Shown piece after piece: positions 17,635-25,811 of a stretch of DNA of 64,000 nucleotides. The notes beneath the pieces were generated by a model. The model did no database searches, was not told the origin of the DNA, and saw nothing but the letters and a program-made list of their open reading frames with translations. Each line of letters starts with the position of its first letter. The stretch's first letter is position 1. The translations under genes were made by a program, and so were the position numbers. This stretch comes from CAWCDJ01 sp963836015. Lineage in GTDB: Bacteria > Acidobacteriota > Terriglobia > Bryobacterales > Bryobacteraceae. The stretch is from contig CAWIIF010000015.1 of NCBI GenBank assembly GCA_963836015.1, forward strand, positions 992,001-1,056,000, read 5' to 3'.

Positions 17635-18753
17635 TTATTGAATCGAGTTCAAATACGCTGTGAGATTGGCCACTTCCTGCGCGTTGGCGAAGCGCGGCCA
17701 TGCCACACCCGCCTGCTTCATGCGGTTGAGCATTTGCGGCCCGTGCAGCCATAGTGCGGAAATAATGGCGACTTCGGAATACTTACGCGCCTGCCCGGGC
17801 AGCGCCGGGGCGCCGTTCCGTCCGGAGATGTGGCAGTCCGCACAGCGCCGCTCGTGAAATACCTGTTTGCCCGCGGCGATGTCGCCGCCCGGGTAGACGA
17901 ACTGCCGCATCCATAGAAAACTCAGCAATTGACGCATCTCCTCCGGGCTGAGCGAGGGCGGAGTCTGGGCCATTCTCGGAGCGTGGTTCCACATATCCAC
18001 GGCGATCTCCGTGAGCGTCATATTATGCAGCCGGTCTTCCAGCGCCAGTTTCCCCACGTGGCAGTTGGCGCATCCTTTGGCGCGGAAGATCCGCTCGCCG
18101 CCGGCGCCGCTGGTGTTCGAGAATCTCGACTCGAGCCCCGCCGTTTCCGGCAGCGAGCGGAGATAGGCCAGGATGTTTTCCAGTTGGTCGGCGGTGAGCG
18201 ACTGCCATTCGAGTTTCCGCCGGGCGAACGCCTGCCGCATGTGGAAGCTGTGGTTCCACATCTGCTGCGCCAGCAGAATCGGGTCGGCCAGCGAGTCCCA
18301 TTTGGTGACCGGAGGCGCCCCCTCGGCGCGCGAATCCGTGATGCCGTGGCAGACGGCGCAGCGCTTCTCCTCGAAGGCAATCCGCCCCTGCGCGGCGTCG
18401 CCGGGCTTCTCGAAAAACCGCGCGGAGTAGAAGAACGCGAACAGGTCGGCGGCGGCTTGCGGGCTGAGCTGCGGCTTATCGATGCCGGCTCCTTCCATGG
18501 CCGCCCACATCACGGGAGCATGGTTCCACATGGTGCTCGCCAGATAAGCCGGCGAGTAGTTGCGCGGAACCGCGCGCCCCAGGTCGACTCCGATTTTGCC
18601 GCCCTTGCCGTTGACCGAGTGGCAGCGGACGCACTGCTCCGTTTGAAACAGCCTGGCCCCGCGGGCGGAATCGCCGGGGATGACGGGAAGCACCGCACCC
18701 GCCAGCGGGAGCGCGGAAAACATGATGGAGACAACCGACCTGAACCAGTGCAT
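17635..18753 (-). CDS. Exported cytochrome c with four tandem haem domains
   Basis: This protein has 372 residues from the ATG at 18753 (MHWFRSVVSIMFSALPLAGA, a signal peptide); an upstream ATG at 18792 lacks signal-peptide logic. It contains four haem-binding CxxCH motifs about 90 residues apart: CVRCH, CAVCH, CANCH and CADCH. After each comes a matching distal motif: MWNHAPVM, MWNHSFHM, MWNHAPRM and LWLHGPQM, whose methionine is the likely sixth iron ligand. It is therefore a fourfold repeat of one cytochrome c domain, the last copy most diverged. It should sit in the periplasm and carry electrons; no partner oxidase is adjacent. It diverges from mutL. Confidence 0.87.
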   Translation of the reverse strand: MHWFRSVVSIMFSALPLAGAVLPVIPGDSARGARLFQTEQCVRCHSVNGKGGKIGVDLGRAVPRNYSPAYLASTMWNHAPVMWAAMEGAGIDKPQLSPQAAADLFAFFYSARFFEKPGDAAQGRIAFEEKRCAVCHGITDSRAEGAPPVTKWDSLADPILLAQQMWNHSFHMRQAFARRKLEWQSLTADQLENILAYLRSLPETAGLESRFSNTSGAGGERIFRAKGCANCHVGKLALEDRLHNMTLTEIAVDMWNHAPRMAQTPPSLSPEEMRQLLSFLWMRQFVYPGGDIAAGKQVFHERRCADCHISGRNGAPALPGQARKYSEVAIISALWLHGPQMLNRMKQAGVAWPRFANAQEVANLTAYLNSIQ

Positions 18754-18809
18754 CGAAGCGGAAGTATGACAGGACCGCGCGGACCACGTCAAGTATCCGG
18801 ATGCGCTGC

Positions 18810-18815
18810 TATAGT
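18810..18815 (+). promoter_or_regulatory. Candidate -10 of mutL
   Basis: TATAGT lies 12 bases before the mutL ATG at 18828, which would give a leader of about 5 bases. No good -35 is visible. Confidence 0.35.
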
Positions 18816-18827
18816 GAACGTTGACCC

Positions 18828-20822
18828 ATGGGCCGCATCCGCATTCTTCCTGACCAGGTCGCCAACAAAATCGCCGCGGGAGAAGTGGTGGAGCGCCCCG
18901 CGTCGGTGGTCAAGGAGCTGCTCGAAAACTCGCTCGATGCCGGCGCTTCCAGCCTGCGCATCGAGGTCGAAGCCGGCGGGCGGCGGCTGATCCGCATCGT
19001 CGACGACGGCTGCGGCATGCTGCGCGACGACGCGCTGCTGGCCTTCGAGCGCCATGCCACCAGCAAACTGCGCGACGTCAAGGACCTGCTCTCCATCTCG
19101 ACCCTCGGGTTCCGCGGCGAGGCGCTGCCTTCGATCGCGTCCGTGTCGCGGCTGCTGCTCGAGACGCGCTCGCCCGAGGAGACCACCGGCACCTGCATCG
19201 AAATCGCCGGCGGCCGCATGCTGCGCTGCGACGAGGCCGCGCTCGCCGGCGGCACCTCCATCACCGTTCGCGATCTGTTCTACAACGTGCCCGCGCGCCG
19301 GAAGTTCCTCCGCACCGAGCAGACCGAGATGGCGCACGTGGCGTCGCTCGTGACGCATTACAGCCTGGCCCACCCCGACAAGACGTTTCATCTCACCAGC
19401 GGCCCGGCCGAGCTGCTGCACGTGACGCCGGTCCCGACGGTCAAGGAGCGCGTCTACCAGGTCTTCGGAAGCCAGGTGCTCGAGGAGCTGGTGGAGATCG
19501 GCGATCGCGAGAAGGAGCTGCTCGTGGCGCCGCCCCCCGTGCCGCCCTCGCAGGGCGTGGCCGAGTACCAGAAGGAGCAGGACGAGCCGCCCTCCCGCAC
19601 ATTCCGGCTGAGCGGCTTTTTTTCGCGGCCGCAGGTGCAGAAGGGCAATCGCAATTCGATCTACATTTTCGTGAACGGCCGGCTGATTCGCGACCGCCTG
19701 CTGCTGCACGCGCTCTCCTCCGCCTATCACAACCTGATGCCGCCCTCGGCCTATCCTTTCGCGCTGCTGTTTCTCGCATGCGACGCCGAAGAGGTGGACG
19801 TCAACGTGCATCCATCGAAGACCGAGGTGCGGTTCCGGCACGGATCGTTCGTTCACGATTTCGTGCGCGACACCATCCGCGAACGCCTGATGGAATCGCG
19901 TCCGGCACCGGCGTTTTCGCCTGCGGCCCGGGTGTCGCCGCCGCCCCAGCCCGCCGCGGCCCTGCCGTACTCCGAATTCAGCCAGATGATCGAAAACGAA
20001 GCGGCCGACCCCAGCGTGCTCGACCCGGCGGCGGATCCTCCAGCAGGACCGCCGGCCGACCGGCCGCTGCCCGAGTTCACTCTCCGTTCCGCCGCCGCGC
20101 CTGCTCCCCGCCTGGATTTCTCCGCCCCGCCGCTCGAGGTGACGCCCGGCCCTCCCCCATCCGGCAAGCTGATGCGCCACCTGGACGCTCACGGCGAGTT
20201 CCCGCCCGAAGCCATCCCGCCGCCTGAGATGTCGCTGTCGGTACTCTCGGAGCTGCGCCCGCTCGGCCAGATCCACGAGAGCTTCATCATCGCCGCCGGC
20301 CGCGACGGCTTGTGGATCATCGACCAGCACGTGGCTCACGAGCGCATCCTGTTCGAGCAGGTCATGAAGCAGCGCTCCGCCGGCCGCGTGGAGATGCAGC
20401 GCCTGCTGATGCCGCTGATCCTGCAGCTCACCCCCGAGCAGCAGATCGACTACGCCCGCATCGCCGACGAGCTGCACGCCTCCGGCTTCGAGACCGAGCC
20501 CTTCGGCAACCGGACGATCGCGATCAAGGCCGCTCCCGCCAACGTAAGCGGCGCCGATCTGGAAAAGATCCTCTACGAAATCCTGGAGATCGCCGAAGAA
20601 GAGCTGCGCGGCGCCTCGCTCGACGACCTGCGCCGCGGCATCTGCGCCTCGATCGCCTGCCGCGCCGCCATCAAAATCAACATGCGCCTGGATTTCGCCA
20701 AGATGGAGTGGCTGCTTCGTGCGCTCGCCCAGACCGATTGCCCGATGAGCTGTCCCCATGGCCGCCCCATCGCCATGCACTACTCCACGCGAGAAATCCT
20801 GAAGGCGTTCCACCGGATTTAA
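18828..20822 (+). CDS. mutL: DNA mismatch repair protein MutL
   Basis: This 664-residue protein has the GHKL ATPase N-terminus with all motifs: KELLENSLDAGASS, IVDDGCGM, STLGFRGEALPSIASV and NVPARRKFL. A Pro/Ala-rich linker spans about residues 365-455. The C-terminal dimerisation/nuclease domain has IIDQHVAHERILFE, matching the endonuclease signature DQHA(x)2E(x)4E except Val for Ala, and MSCPHGRP, the second nuclease motif. It should therefore be a nicking MutL of the type found in bacteria without MutH. No mutS is adjacent. It directly precedes the imuA-imuB-dnaE2 cassette, but the strong promoter between them suggests separate control. Confidence 0.97.
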   Translation: MGRIRILPDQVANKIAAGEVVERPASVVKELLENSLDAGASSLRIEVEAGGRRLIRIVDDGCGMLRDDALLAFERHATSKLRDVKDLLSISTLGFRGEALPSIASVSRLLLETRSPEETTGTCIEIAGGRMLRCDEAALAGGTSITVRDLFYNVPARRKFLRTEQTEMAHVASLVTHYSLAHPDKTFHLTSGPAELLHVTPVPTVKERVYQVFGSQVLEELVEIGDREKELLVAPPPVPPSQGVAEYQKEQDEPPSRTFRLSGFFSRPQVQKGNRNSIYIFVNGRLIRDRLLLHALSSAYHNLMPPSAYPFALLFLACDAEEVDVNVHPSKTEVRFRHGSFVHDFVRDTIRERLMESRPAPAFSPAARVSPPPQPAAALPYSEFSQMIENEAADPSVLDPAADPPAGPPADRPLPEFTLRSAAAPAPRLDFSAPPLEVTPGPPPSGKLMRHLDAHGEFPPEAIPPPEMSLSVLSELRPLGQIHESFIIAAGRDGLWIIDQHVAHERILFEQVMKQRSAGRVEMQRLLMPLILQLTPEQQIDYARIADELHASGFETEPFGNRTIAIKAAPANVSGADLEKILYEILEIAEEELRGASLDDLRRGICASIACRAAIKINMRLDFAKMEWLLRALAQTDCPMSCPHGRPIAMHYSTREILKAFHRI

Positions 20823-20829
20823 CCCGCCA

Positions 20830-20870
20830 TTGACATCCCCCCATCCTCCCCTGTAAAAATAAAGTACAGG
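20830..20870 (+). promoter_or_regulatory. imuA promoter overlapped by an SOS-like palindrome
   Basis: A perfect -35 TTGACA (20830-20835) is followed after about 18 bases by a TAAAAA-type -10 (20854-20859). A perfect inverted repeat CCTGTA-N9-TACAGG (20850-20855 and 20865-20870) covers the -10. CTGT/ACAG half-sites are those of the E. coli LexA box, although the spacing here is longer than the classical N8. imuA-imuB-dnaE2 cassettes are usually LexA-controlled, so this is the best candidate operator. Confidence 0.65.
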
Positions 20871-20888
20871 CGAATAATAGGCGAAGAT

Positions 20889-21563
20889 ATGGCGGCGGCA
20901 ACAGTCCTCAGAACACAGTTCGAATCGGTGCTGGGGGGACACCTGGACTGGCAATCGCGGCCGGATCCGGAACGGGTGCCGTCGGGGGTCCCGGAGATCG
21001 ATGCCGCCACTGGGGGAATTCCCCGAGGGTGCCTCACGGAGATCTTCGGGCCAGCCTCTTCCGGCCGCACCAGCCTGATGCTCTCCGTCCTGTCCGAGGC
21101 TACCGCACGGGATGAAACCTGCGCCCTGGTGGATGCCGAGGACGCATTCGATCCGGCTTCGGCGGCAGCGGCTGGAGTGCGGCTCTCCCGGCTGGTTTGG
21201 GTTCGTTCCACACACAACGCCGAGCACGCCTTGAAGGCTGCCGACCTGCTCCTCCAGGGCGGCGGTTTCGGCTTGGTAATCATGGACTTAGGCGATACCT
21301 CCCCGGAAACGGCGCGGCGCATTTCGCTCACCTCGTGGTTCCGCCTGCGACGGGCGGTCGAGAATACCCCGACCGTGCTGCTGGCGGTGGCGCGGCGGTC
21401 GAACGCCAAAACCTGCGCGTCGCTCCAGTTGGAATGCCGGCGGGAGCGGGCGGGCTGGTCGGGCGCCGGCCCCGGACGTCTGCTGCGCAGCCTGCGGGTG
21501 AGAACCCAATCGACAGATCGGAGCAGGATATGTTCGCCTGTCTTCACGGCCAGGGCAATCTGA
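20889..21563 (+). CDS. imuA: ImuA-like RecA-fold protein of the mutagenesis cassette
   Basis: This 224-residue RecA-like protein has VPSGVPEIDAATGGIPRGCL then EIFGPASSGRTSLMLSVL near residues 51-68, the RecA/ImuA entry region. The Walker A lysine is replaced by Arg (GPASSGRT, R60). A Walker-B-like strand (GLVIMDLGD) sits near residue 135. ImuA proteins recruit the ImuB-DnaE2 translesion machinery. The C-terminal ~12 residues overlap the start of imuB by 34 bases in another frame, so translation is coupled. It is the first gene behind the palindromic promoter. Confidence 0.85.
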   Translation: MAAATVLRTQFESVLGGHLDWQSRPDPERVPSGVPEIDAATGGIPRGCLTEIFGPASSGRTSLMLSVLSEATARDETCALVDAEDAFDPASAAAAGVRLSRLVWVRSTHNAEHALKAADLLLQGGGFGLVIMDLGDTSPETARRISLTSWFRLRRAVENTPTVLLAVARRSNAKTCASLQLECRRERAGWSGAGPGRLLRSLRVRTQSTDRSRICSPVFTARAI

Positions 21564-22774
21564 CCGCGCTGGCCTTCGAGTTCTCCCCCACCGTGGAGCT
21601 GACCGCGCCCGACACGGTCACGCTCGACGCCGGGGGGCTCGAACGGCTGTTCGGCCTTCCCCAGGATGTAGCGGCGGCGATGGCAAAGCGGACCTCCGAA
21701 GCGGGGGTGAAGGCCAACCTGGCGCTCGCGGCCAATCCGGACGCGGCTATCTGCGCGGCTCGCGGCTTTCGCGGCGTCAGCATCCTGCCGCAGGGCGATG
21801 AGGGCAAGTTTCTGGGGACGCTGCCCCTGACCTTGCTCGCGCCCTCGCCGGAATTGCAGGAGACGCTCGACCGCTGGGGCATCCGCCGGTTTCAGGAACT
21901 GGCCGCGCTTCCCCCGCTGGGGATCGCGGAGCGCCTGGGCGCGGAAGGCCTGCGCCTGCGCGAACTGGCGCGCGGCGAGGCCGATCGCAAGCTGCTGGCA
22001 CTCGAGGAGCCGCCACGCTTCGAAGACGAAATCGAGCTGGAGTACCCGGTGGAGGTGATGGAGCCGCTGGCGTTCCTGCTGGCGCGGCTGGTGAACGGGC
22101 TGGCGACACGGCTGGCAACGCGCGCACTGGCTACCAACGAACTGCGGCTGCGGCTGAAGCTCGAAAACCGCACGATGCATGAGCGCACGCTGCGGCTGCC
22201 GGTGCCATCGCTCGATACCAAGGCGTTCCTCAAGCTGCTGCAACTGGACCTGGAAGCGAATCCGCCCCAGGCGCCCGTGGTGGACGTGTGGCTCGGAGTG
22301 AATCCGGTGAAGCCGCAGGCGGCGCAGAGCGGCCTGTTCGTACTCGCCGCGCCGGAGCCGGTGAAGCTGGAGCTGACCCTGGCGAGGATTCAGGCGATCG
22401 TCGGCGAGGGGCGGGTGGGGACGCCCGAGTTGATGGATACGCATCGGCCGGAGGGGTTTCGAGTGGTTCCAGTGGCGCAGGCCTCCCGGCCTGCGCTGGG
22501 CAGGCCGGGAGGCCTACCCTACTTAGCTTTGCGGATGTTCCGGCCGGCGCGGGCGGCGCGGGTGGAGATTGCTTCGGGGGGGCCCGGCTTTGTCGCGGCG
22601 GATGGAATTCGCGGGCGCGTGATCGATATCGCCGGACCGTGGCGCACTTCGGGCGACTGGTGGACCACCGACCCCTGGTCGCGCGACGAGTGGGATATCG
22701 CGCTCTCCGACGGCGCGCTCTACCGCATCTATTGCGATCCGCGCGGATGGTTCGTGGAGGGCAGCTATGACTGA
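21530..22774 (+). CDS. imuB: ImuB-like Y-family polymerase homologue, short N-terminus
   Basis: This protein has 414 residues from the ATG at 21530, preceded by GGAGCAGG; a longer open frame upstream is only the shadow of imuA. From residue 18 (SPTVELTAPDTVTLDAGGL, then ERLFG) it matches the ImuB/Y-family palm and finger region, then the HhH-like RRFQELAALPPLGIAERLG and the little-finger domain. Family members usually carry roughly 80-100 more residues in front, including the first palm strands, so this copy lacks them. Near residue 318-330 a perfect 16-base inverted repeat is embedded in frame (QASRPALGRPGGL). It overlaps dnaE2 by 8 bases. ImuB normally acts as a non-catalytic hub linking ImuA, DnaE2 and the clamp. 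Confidence 0.85.
   Translation: MFACLHGQGNLTALAFEFSPTVELTAPDTVTLDAGGLERLFGLPQDVAAAMAKRTSEAGVKANLALAANPDAAICAARGFRGVSILPQGDEGKFLGTLPLTLLAPSPELQETLDRWGIRRFQELAALPPLGIAERLGAEGLRLRELARGEADRKLLALEEPPRFEDEIELEYPVEVMEPLAFLLARLVNGLATRLATRALATNELRLRLKLENRTMHERTLRLPVPSLDTKAFLKLLQLDLEANPPQAPVVDVWLGVNPVKPQAAQSGLFVLAAPEPVKLELTLARIQAIVGEGRVGTPELMDTHRPEGFRVVPVAQASRPALGRPGGLPYLALRMFRPARAARVEIASGGPGFVAADGIRGRVIDIAGPWRTSGDWWTTDPWSRDEWDIALSDGALYRIYCDPRGWFVEGSYD
22479..22515. repeat. Perfect 16-bp inverted repeat inside imuB
   Basis: The left arm AGGCCTCCCGGCCTGC (22479-22494), a 5-base loop (GCTGG) and the exact reverse complement (22500-22515) form a very stable hairpin within coding sequence. It is read through in frame as a Pro/Gly/Ala/Arg-rich insert. 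The form is that of a REP-like dispersed palindromic element; I saw no second copy in this window. Confidence 0.75.
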
Positions 22775-25700
22775 GTACGTCGAGCTGCACGCCCGCTCCG
22801 GCTTCAGCTTTCTCGAAGGTGCGTCCGTGCCCGAAGAACTCGCCGGCGCCTGCGCCCGTTTCGGCATGCCGGCCATGGCGCTCATCGACCGCAACGGCGT
22901 GTACGGCTCGCCGCGCTTCCACATGGCTGCGAAGAAAGCCGGCATCCGCGCGCACATCGGCTCGGAGATCACCTGCACCAACGGGCTCTCCTACCCGCTG
23001 CTGGTGGAATCGCGCGAAGGCTACCGCAATCTCTGCCGCCTGGTCACCCGCATGAAGCTGCGCGCCAGGAAGGGCGAAGGGGCCGCCACCCTCGAAGAGC
23101 TAGCGGAATTCTCGCGCGGACTGATCTGCCTCACCCGCCATCCCGACGAGCGCCTGCTCGAGATCTTCGGACGAGGCAACGTCTACGCTGAGCTGCAGCG
23201 CCATTACCATCGCGAGGAAGAGGCTGAAAACCAGGCGATCCTCGAGCGCTCGCGGAGTCTCGGCATCTCCGTGGTCGCCACCAACGGGGTGGCTTACGCC
23301 ACGCCTCCCCAGCGCGAGCTTCTCGACGTGCTGACGTGCATCCGCAATCATGTGACACTGGCAAACGCCGGCCGGCTGCTCGAGCGCAACTCCGAGCGGC
23401 ACGTAAAAACGCCCGCCGAAATGGCGCGCCTCTTCGCCGATCTTCCGGAAGTCATCGCGCGCACCGTGGAGGTTTCCGCGCGCCTCCAGTTCACGCTTGC
23501 CGACCTGGGCTACGAATTTCCGCGCTACCCCGTCCCCGAGGGCCATACCCAAATGTCGTACCTGCGCTATCTGGCGGAAGAGGGCGCGCGCCTGCGCTAC
23601 CGTCCCTATCACGATCGCGCCCGGAAGCAGATCGAGCGCGAACTGGCCCTCATCGAGAAGCTGAAGCTGCCCGGCTATTTCCTGATCGTCTGGGACATCG
23701 TGCGCTTCTGCCGCGAAAACGACATCCTGGCGCAAGGCCGCGGGTCGGCCGCCAACAGCGCCGTCTGCTACGCGCTCCAAATCACCGCGGTGGACCCGGT
23801 GGGCATGGACCTGCTCTTCGAGCGCTTCCTTTCCGAAGAGCGCGGCGAGTGGCCGGACATCGATATCGACCTTCCCAGCGGCGACAAGCGCGAGCGCGCC
23901 ATCCAGTACGTCTACCAGCGATTCGGCAAGCTGGGCGCCGCCATGACCGCCAACGTCATCAGCTATCGCGGGCGCTCGGCCGCGCGCGAAGTCGGCAAGG
24001 CGCTGGGCTTCGAAATCACCTCGGTCGAGCGGCTGAGCAGCCTGGTCCGCACCTGGGAATGGAAGGACCCCAAGGACACCACCGAGCGCCAGTTCCGCGA
24101 AGCCGGCTTCGATATGAACCATCCCCGCGTGCGCAAATTCTTCGAGGTGTACCGCATGGCGCAGGACCTGCCGCGCCACCTCGGCCAGCATTCGGGCGGC
24201 ATGGTGATCTGCCAGGGCGATCTCGATTCCGTGGTGCCGCTCGAGCCCGCCACCATGCCGGGCCGCGTGGTGGTGCAGTGGGATAAGGAAGACTGCGCCG
24301 ACCTCGGCATCATTAAGGTGGACCTGCTCGGCCTCGGGATGATGGCCGTGATCGAGGACACCTTGAAGCTGATCCCGGAGGTCTACGGCGAAGAAGTGGA
24401 CCTGGCGCATCTGCCGCCCGACGATCCGGCGGTCTTCGAAGCTCTGCAAACCGCCGACACCATCGGGATGTTCCAGGTGGAGAGCCGCGCGCAGATGTCC
24501 TCGCTGCCGCGCATGCGCCCGCAGCGCTTTTACGACATCGTGGTGCAGGTGGCGATCATCCGGCCGGGGCCGATCGTCGGGAAGATGGTACATCCCTATC
24601 TAAATCGCAGGCAGGGACGCGAAAAGCCGGACTGCCTGCACCCCTCGCTCGAACCGGTGCTGCAAAGGACGCTCGGAGTGCCGCTCTTCCAGGAGCAGTT
24701 GCTGCGCATGGCGATGATCGCGGCCGGATTCACCGGGGGACAGGCCGAGGAACTGCGGCGCGCCATGGGGTTCAAGCGCTCCGAGGCGCGGATGAAGGAG
24801 ATCGAAGTGAAGCTGCGCGAGGGCATGGAGCGCAATGGCATCACGGGCAAGGCGCAGGAGGATATCGTACGTTCCATCGTCTCGTTCGCGCTCTACGGCT
24901 TTCCGGAATCGCACGCCGCCAGCTTCGCGCTGCTGGCCTACGCCAGCGCGTACCTGAAATGCCACTACCTGGCGGCCTTCACCTGCGCCATGCTGAACAA
25001 CCAGCCCATGGGATTTTATTCGCCCGCGATCCTGATCAAAGACGCGCAGCGCCACGGTCTGCGGGTGCTGCCGGTGGACGTGTCGGAATCGGATTGGGAG
25101 TGCACGGTCGCATTCCCTCATCTGCGTCTCGGCCTGCGCTACTCCAAGGGTCTGCGCGAGGAAACCGGCCGCGCGATCGTCCGCGCGCGTCCGTTTTCGA
25201 GTGTGGATGACCTCGCCGTCCGCGTCCCCGATCTGCGCAAAGACGAGATCAACCGCCTGGCCGAAATCGGCGCCTTGAACTCGCTCGACCGCATACACCG
25301 CCGTGACGCGCTCTGGCAGGCGCAGCGCGCCATCCTGCCCGTGGGTCCGCTGCTCGAGCCCCTGGAGGAAAAGGGCCAGCCTTCGCCACTCGCCGCCATG
25401 AACACCGAAGAACGCCTGTGGGCCGATTACCGCGGCACCGGCCTGACGGTGGGCCGCCACCCCATGACCTGGCGCCGCGCCGAGATGAACGCGCTGGGGG
25501 TGAAGCGCGCCATCGACCTGCCACAGATCCGCAACGGCCGCATCGTGAGGATCGCCGGATCGGTGATCGTCCGCCAGCGCCCCGGCACCGCCAACGGCTT
25601 CGTGTTCCTCAGCATGGAAGACGAGACCGGCATCATGAACGCGATCATCACCCCCGACACCTTCGACCGCTTCAAGTTCGAAGTGCTGGGCGAGCCCTTC

Positions 25701-25811
25701 CTGCTGATCGAAGGCGTGCTCCAGAACCTGGACGGCGTGATCTCGATCAAGGCCGCGAAGATCGAAGGTTTACGCGCCGGAGCGACGGCGGAGTCGCACG
25801 ATTTTCACTGA
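22767..25811 (+). CDS. dnaE2: Error-prone DNA polymerase DnaE2
   Basis: This 1014-residue C-family polymerase has an N-terminal PHP domain (YVELHARSGFSFLEGAS). The catalytic palm has QGRGSAANSAVCYAL and PDIDIDLPSGDKRERAIQYV with the active-site aspartates, then ARHLG-like PRHLGQHSGGMVI, IGMFQVESRAQM, the HhH region GYASAYLK-like LAYASAYLKCHYLAAFTCAML and a C-terminal OB fold (RIAGSVIVRQRPGTANGF). The length and the imuA-imuB context identify DnaE2 rather than the replicative DnaE1. It bypasses DNA lesions at the cost of mutation. Its start overlaps imuB by 8 bases, and its end overlaps the convergent DUF1080 gene by 7. Confidence 0.96.
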   Translation: MTEYVELHARSGFSFLEGASVPEELAGACARFGMPAMALIDRNGVYGSPRFHMAAKKAGIRAHIGSEITCTNGLSYPLLVESREGYRNLCRLVTRMKLRARKGEGAATLEELAEFSRGLICLTRHPDERLLEIFGRGNVYAELQRHYHREEEAENQAILERSRSLGISVVATNGVAYATPPQRELLDVLTCIRNHVTLANAGRLLERNSERHVKTPAEMARLFADLPEVIARTVEVSARLQFTLADLGYEFPRYPVPEGHTQMSYLRYLAEEGARLRYRPYHDRARKQIERELALIEKLKLPGYFLIVWDIVRFCRENDILAQGRGSAANSAVCYALQITAVDPVGMDLLFERFLSEERGEWPDIDIDLPSGDKRERAIQYVYQRFGKLGAAMTANVISYRGRSAAREVGKALGFEITSVERLSSLVRTWEWKDPKDTTERQFREAGFDMNHPRVRKFFEVYRMAQDLPRHLGQHSGGMVICQGDLDSVVPLEPATMPGRVVVQWDKEDCADLGIIKVDLLGLGMMAVIEDTLKLIPEVYGEEVDLAHLPPDDPAVFEALQTADTIGMFQVESRAQMSSLPRMRPQRFYDIVVQVAIIRPGPIVGKMVHPYLNRRQGREKPDCLHPSLEPVLQRTLGVPLFQEQLLRMAMIAAGFTGGQAEELRRAMGFKRSEARMKEIEVKLREGMERNGITGKAQEDIVRSIVSFALYGFPESHAASFALLAYASAYLKCHYLAAFTCAMLNNQPMGFYSPAILIKDAQRHGLRVLPVDVSESDWECTVAFPHLRLGLRYSKGLREETGRAIVRARPFSSVDDLAVRVPDLRKDEINRLAEIGALNSLDRIHRRDALWQAQRAILPVGPLLEPLEEKGQPSPLAAMNTEERLWADYRGTGLTVGRHPMTWRRAEMNALGVKRAIDLPQIRNGRIVRIAGSVIVRQRPGTANGFVFLSMEDETGIMNAIITPDTFDRFKFEVLGEPFLLIEGVLQNLDGVISIKAAKIEGLRAGATAESHDFH

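Noticed and set aside
18789..21227. Very long open frame (about 810 codons) antisense to mutL
   Set aside because: It is fully explained by GC-rich codon bias of mutL and imuA on the other strand; its translation is His/Arg/Gly-rich with no domain.
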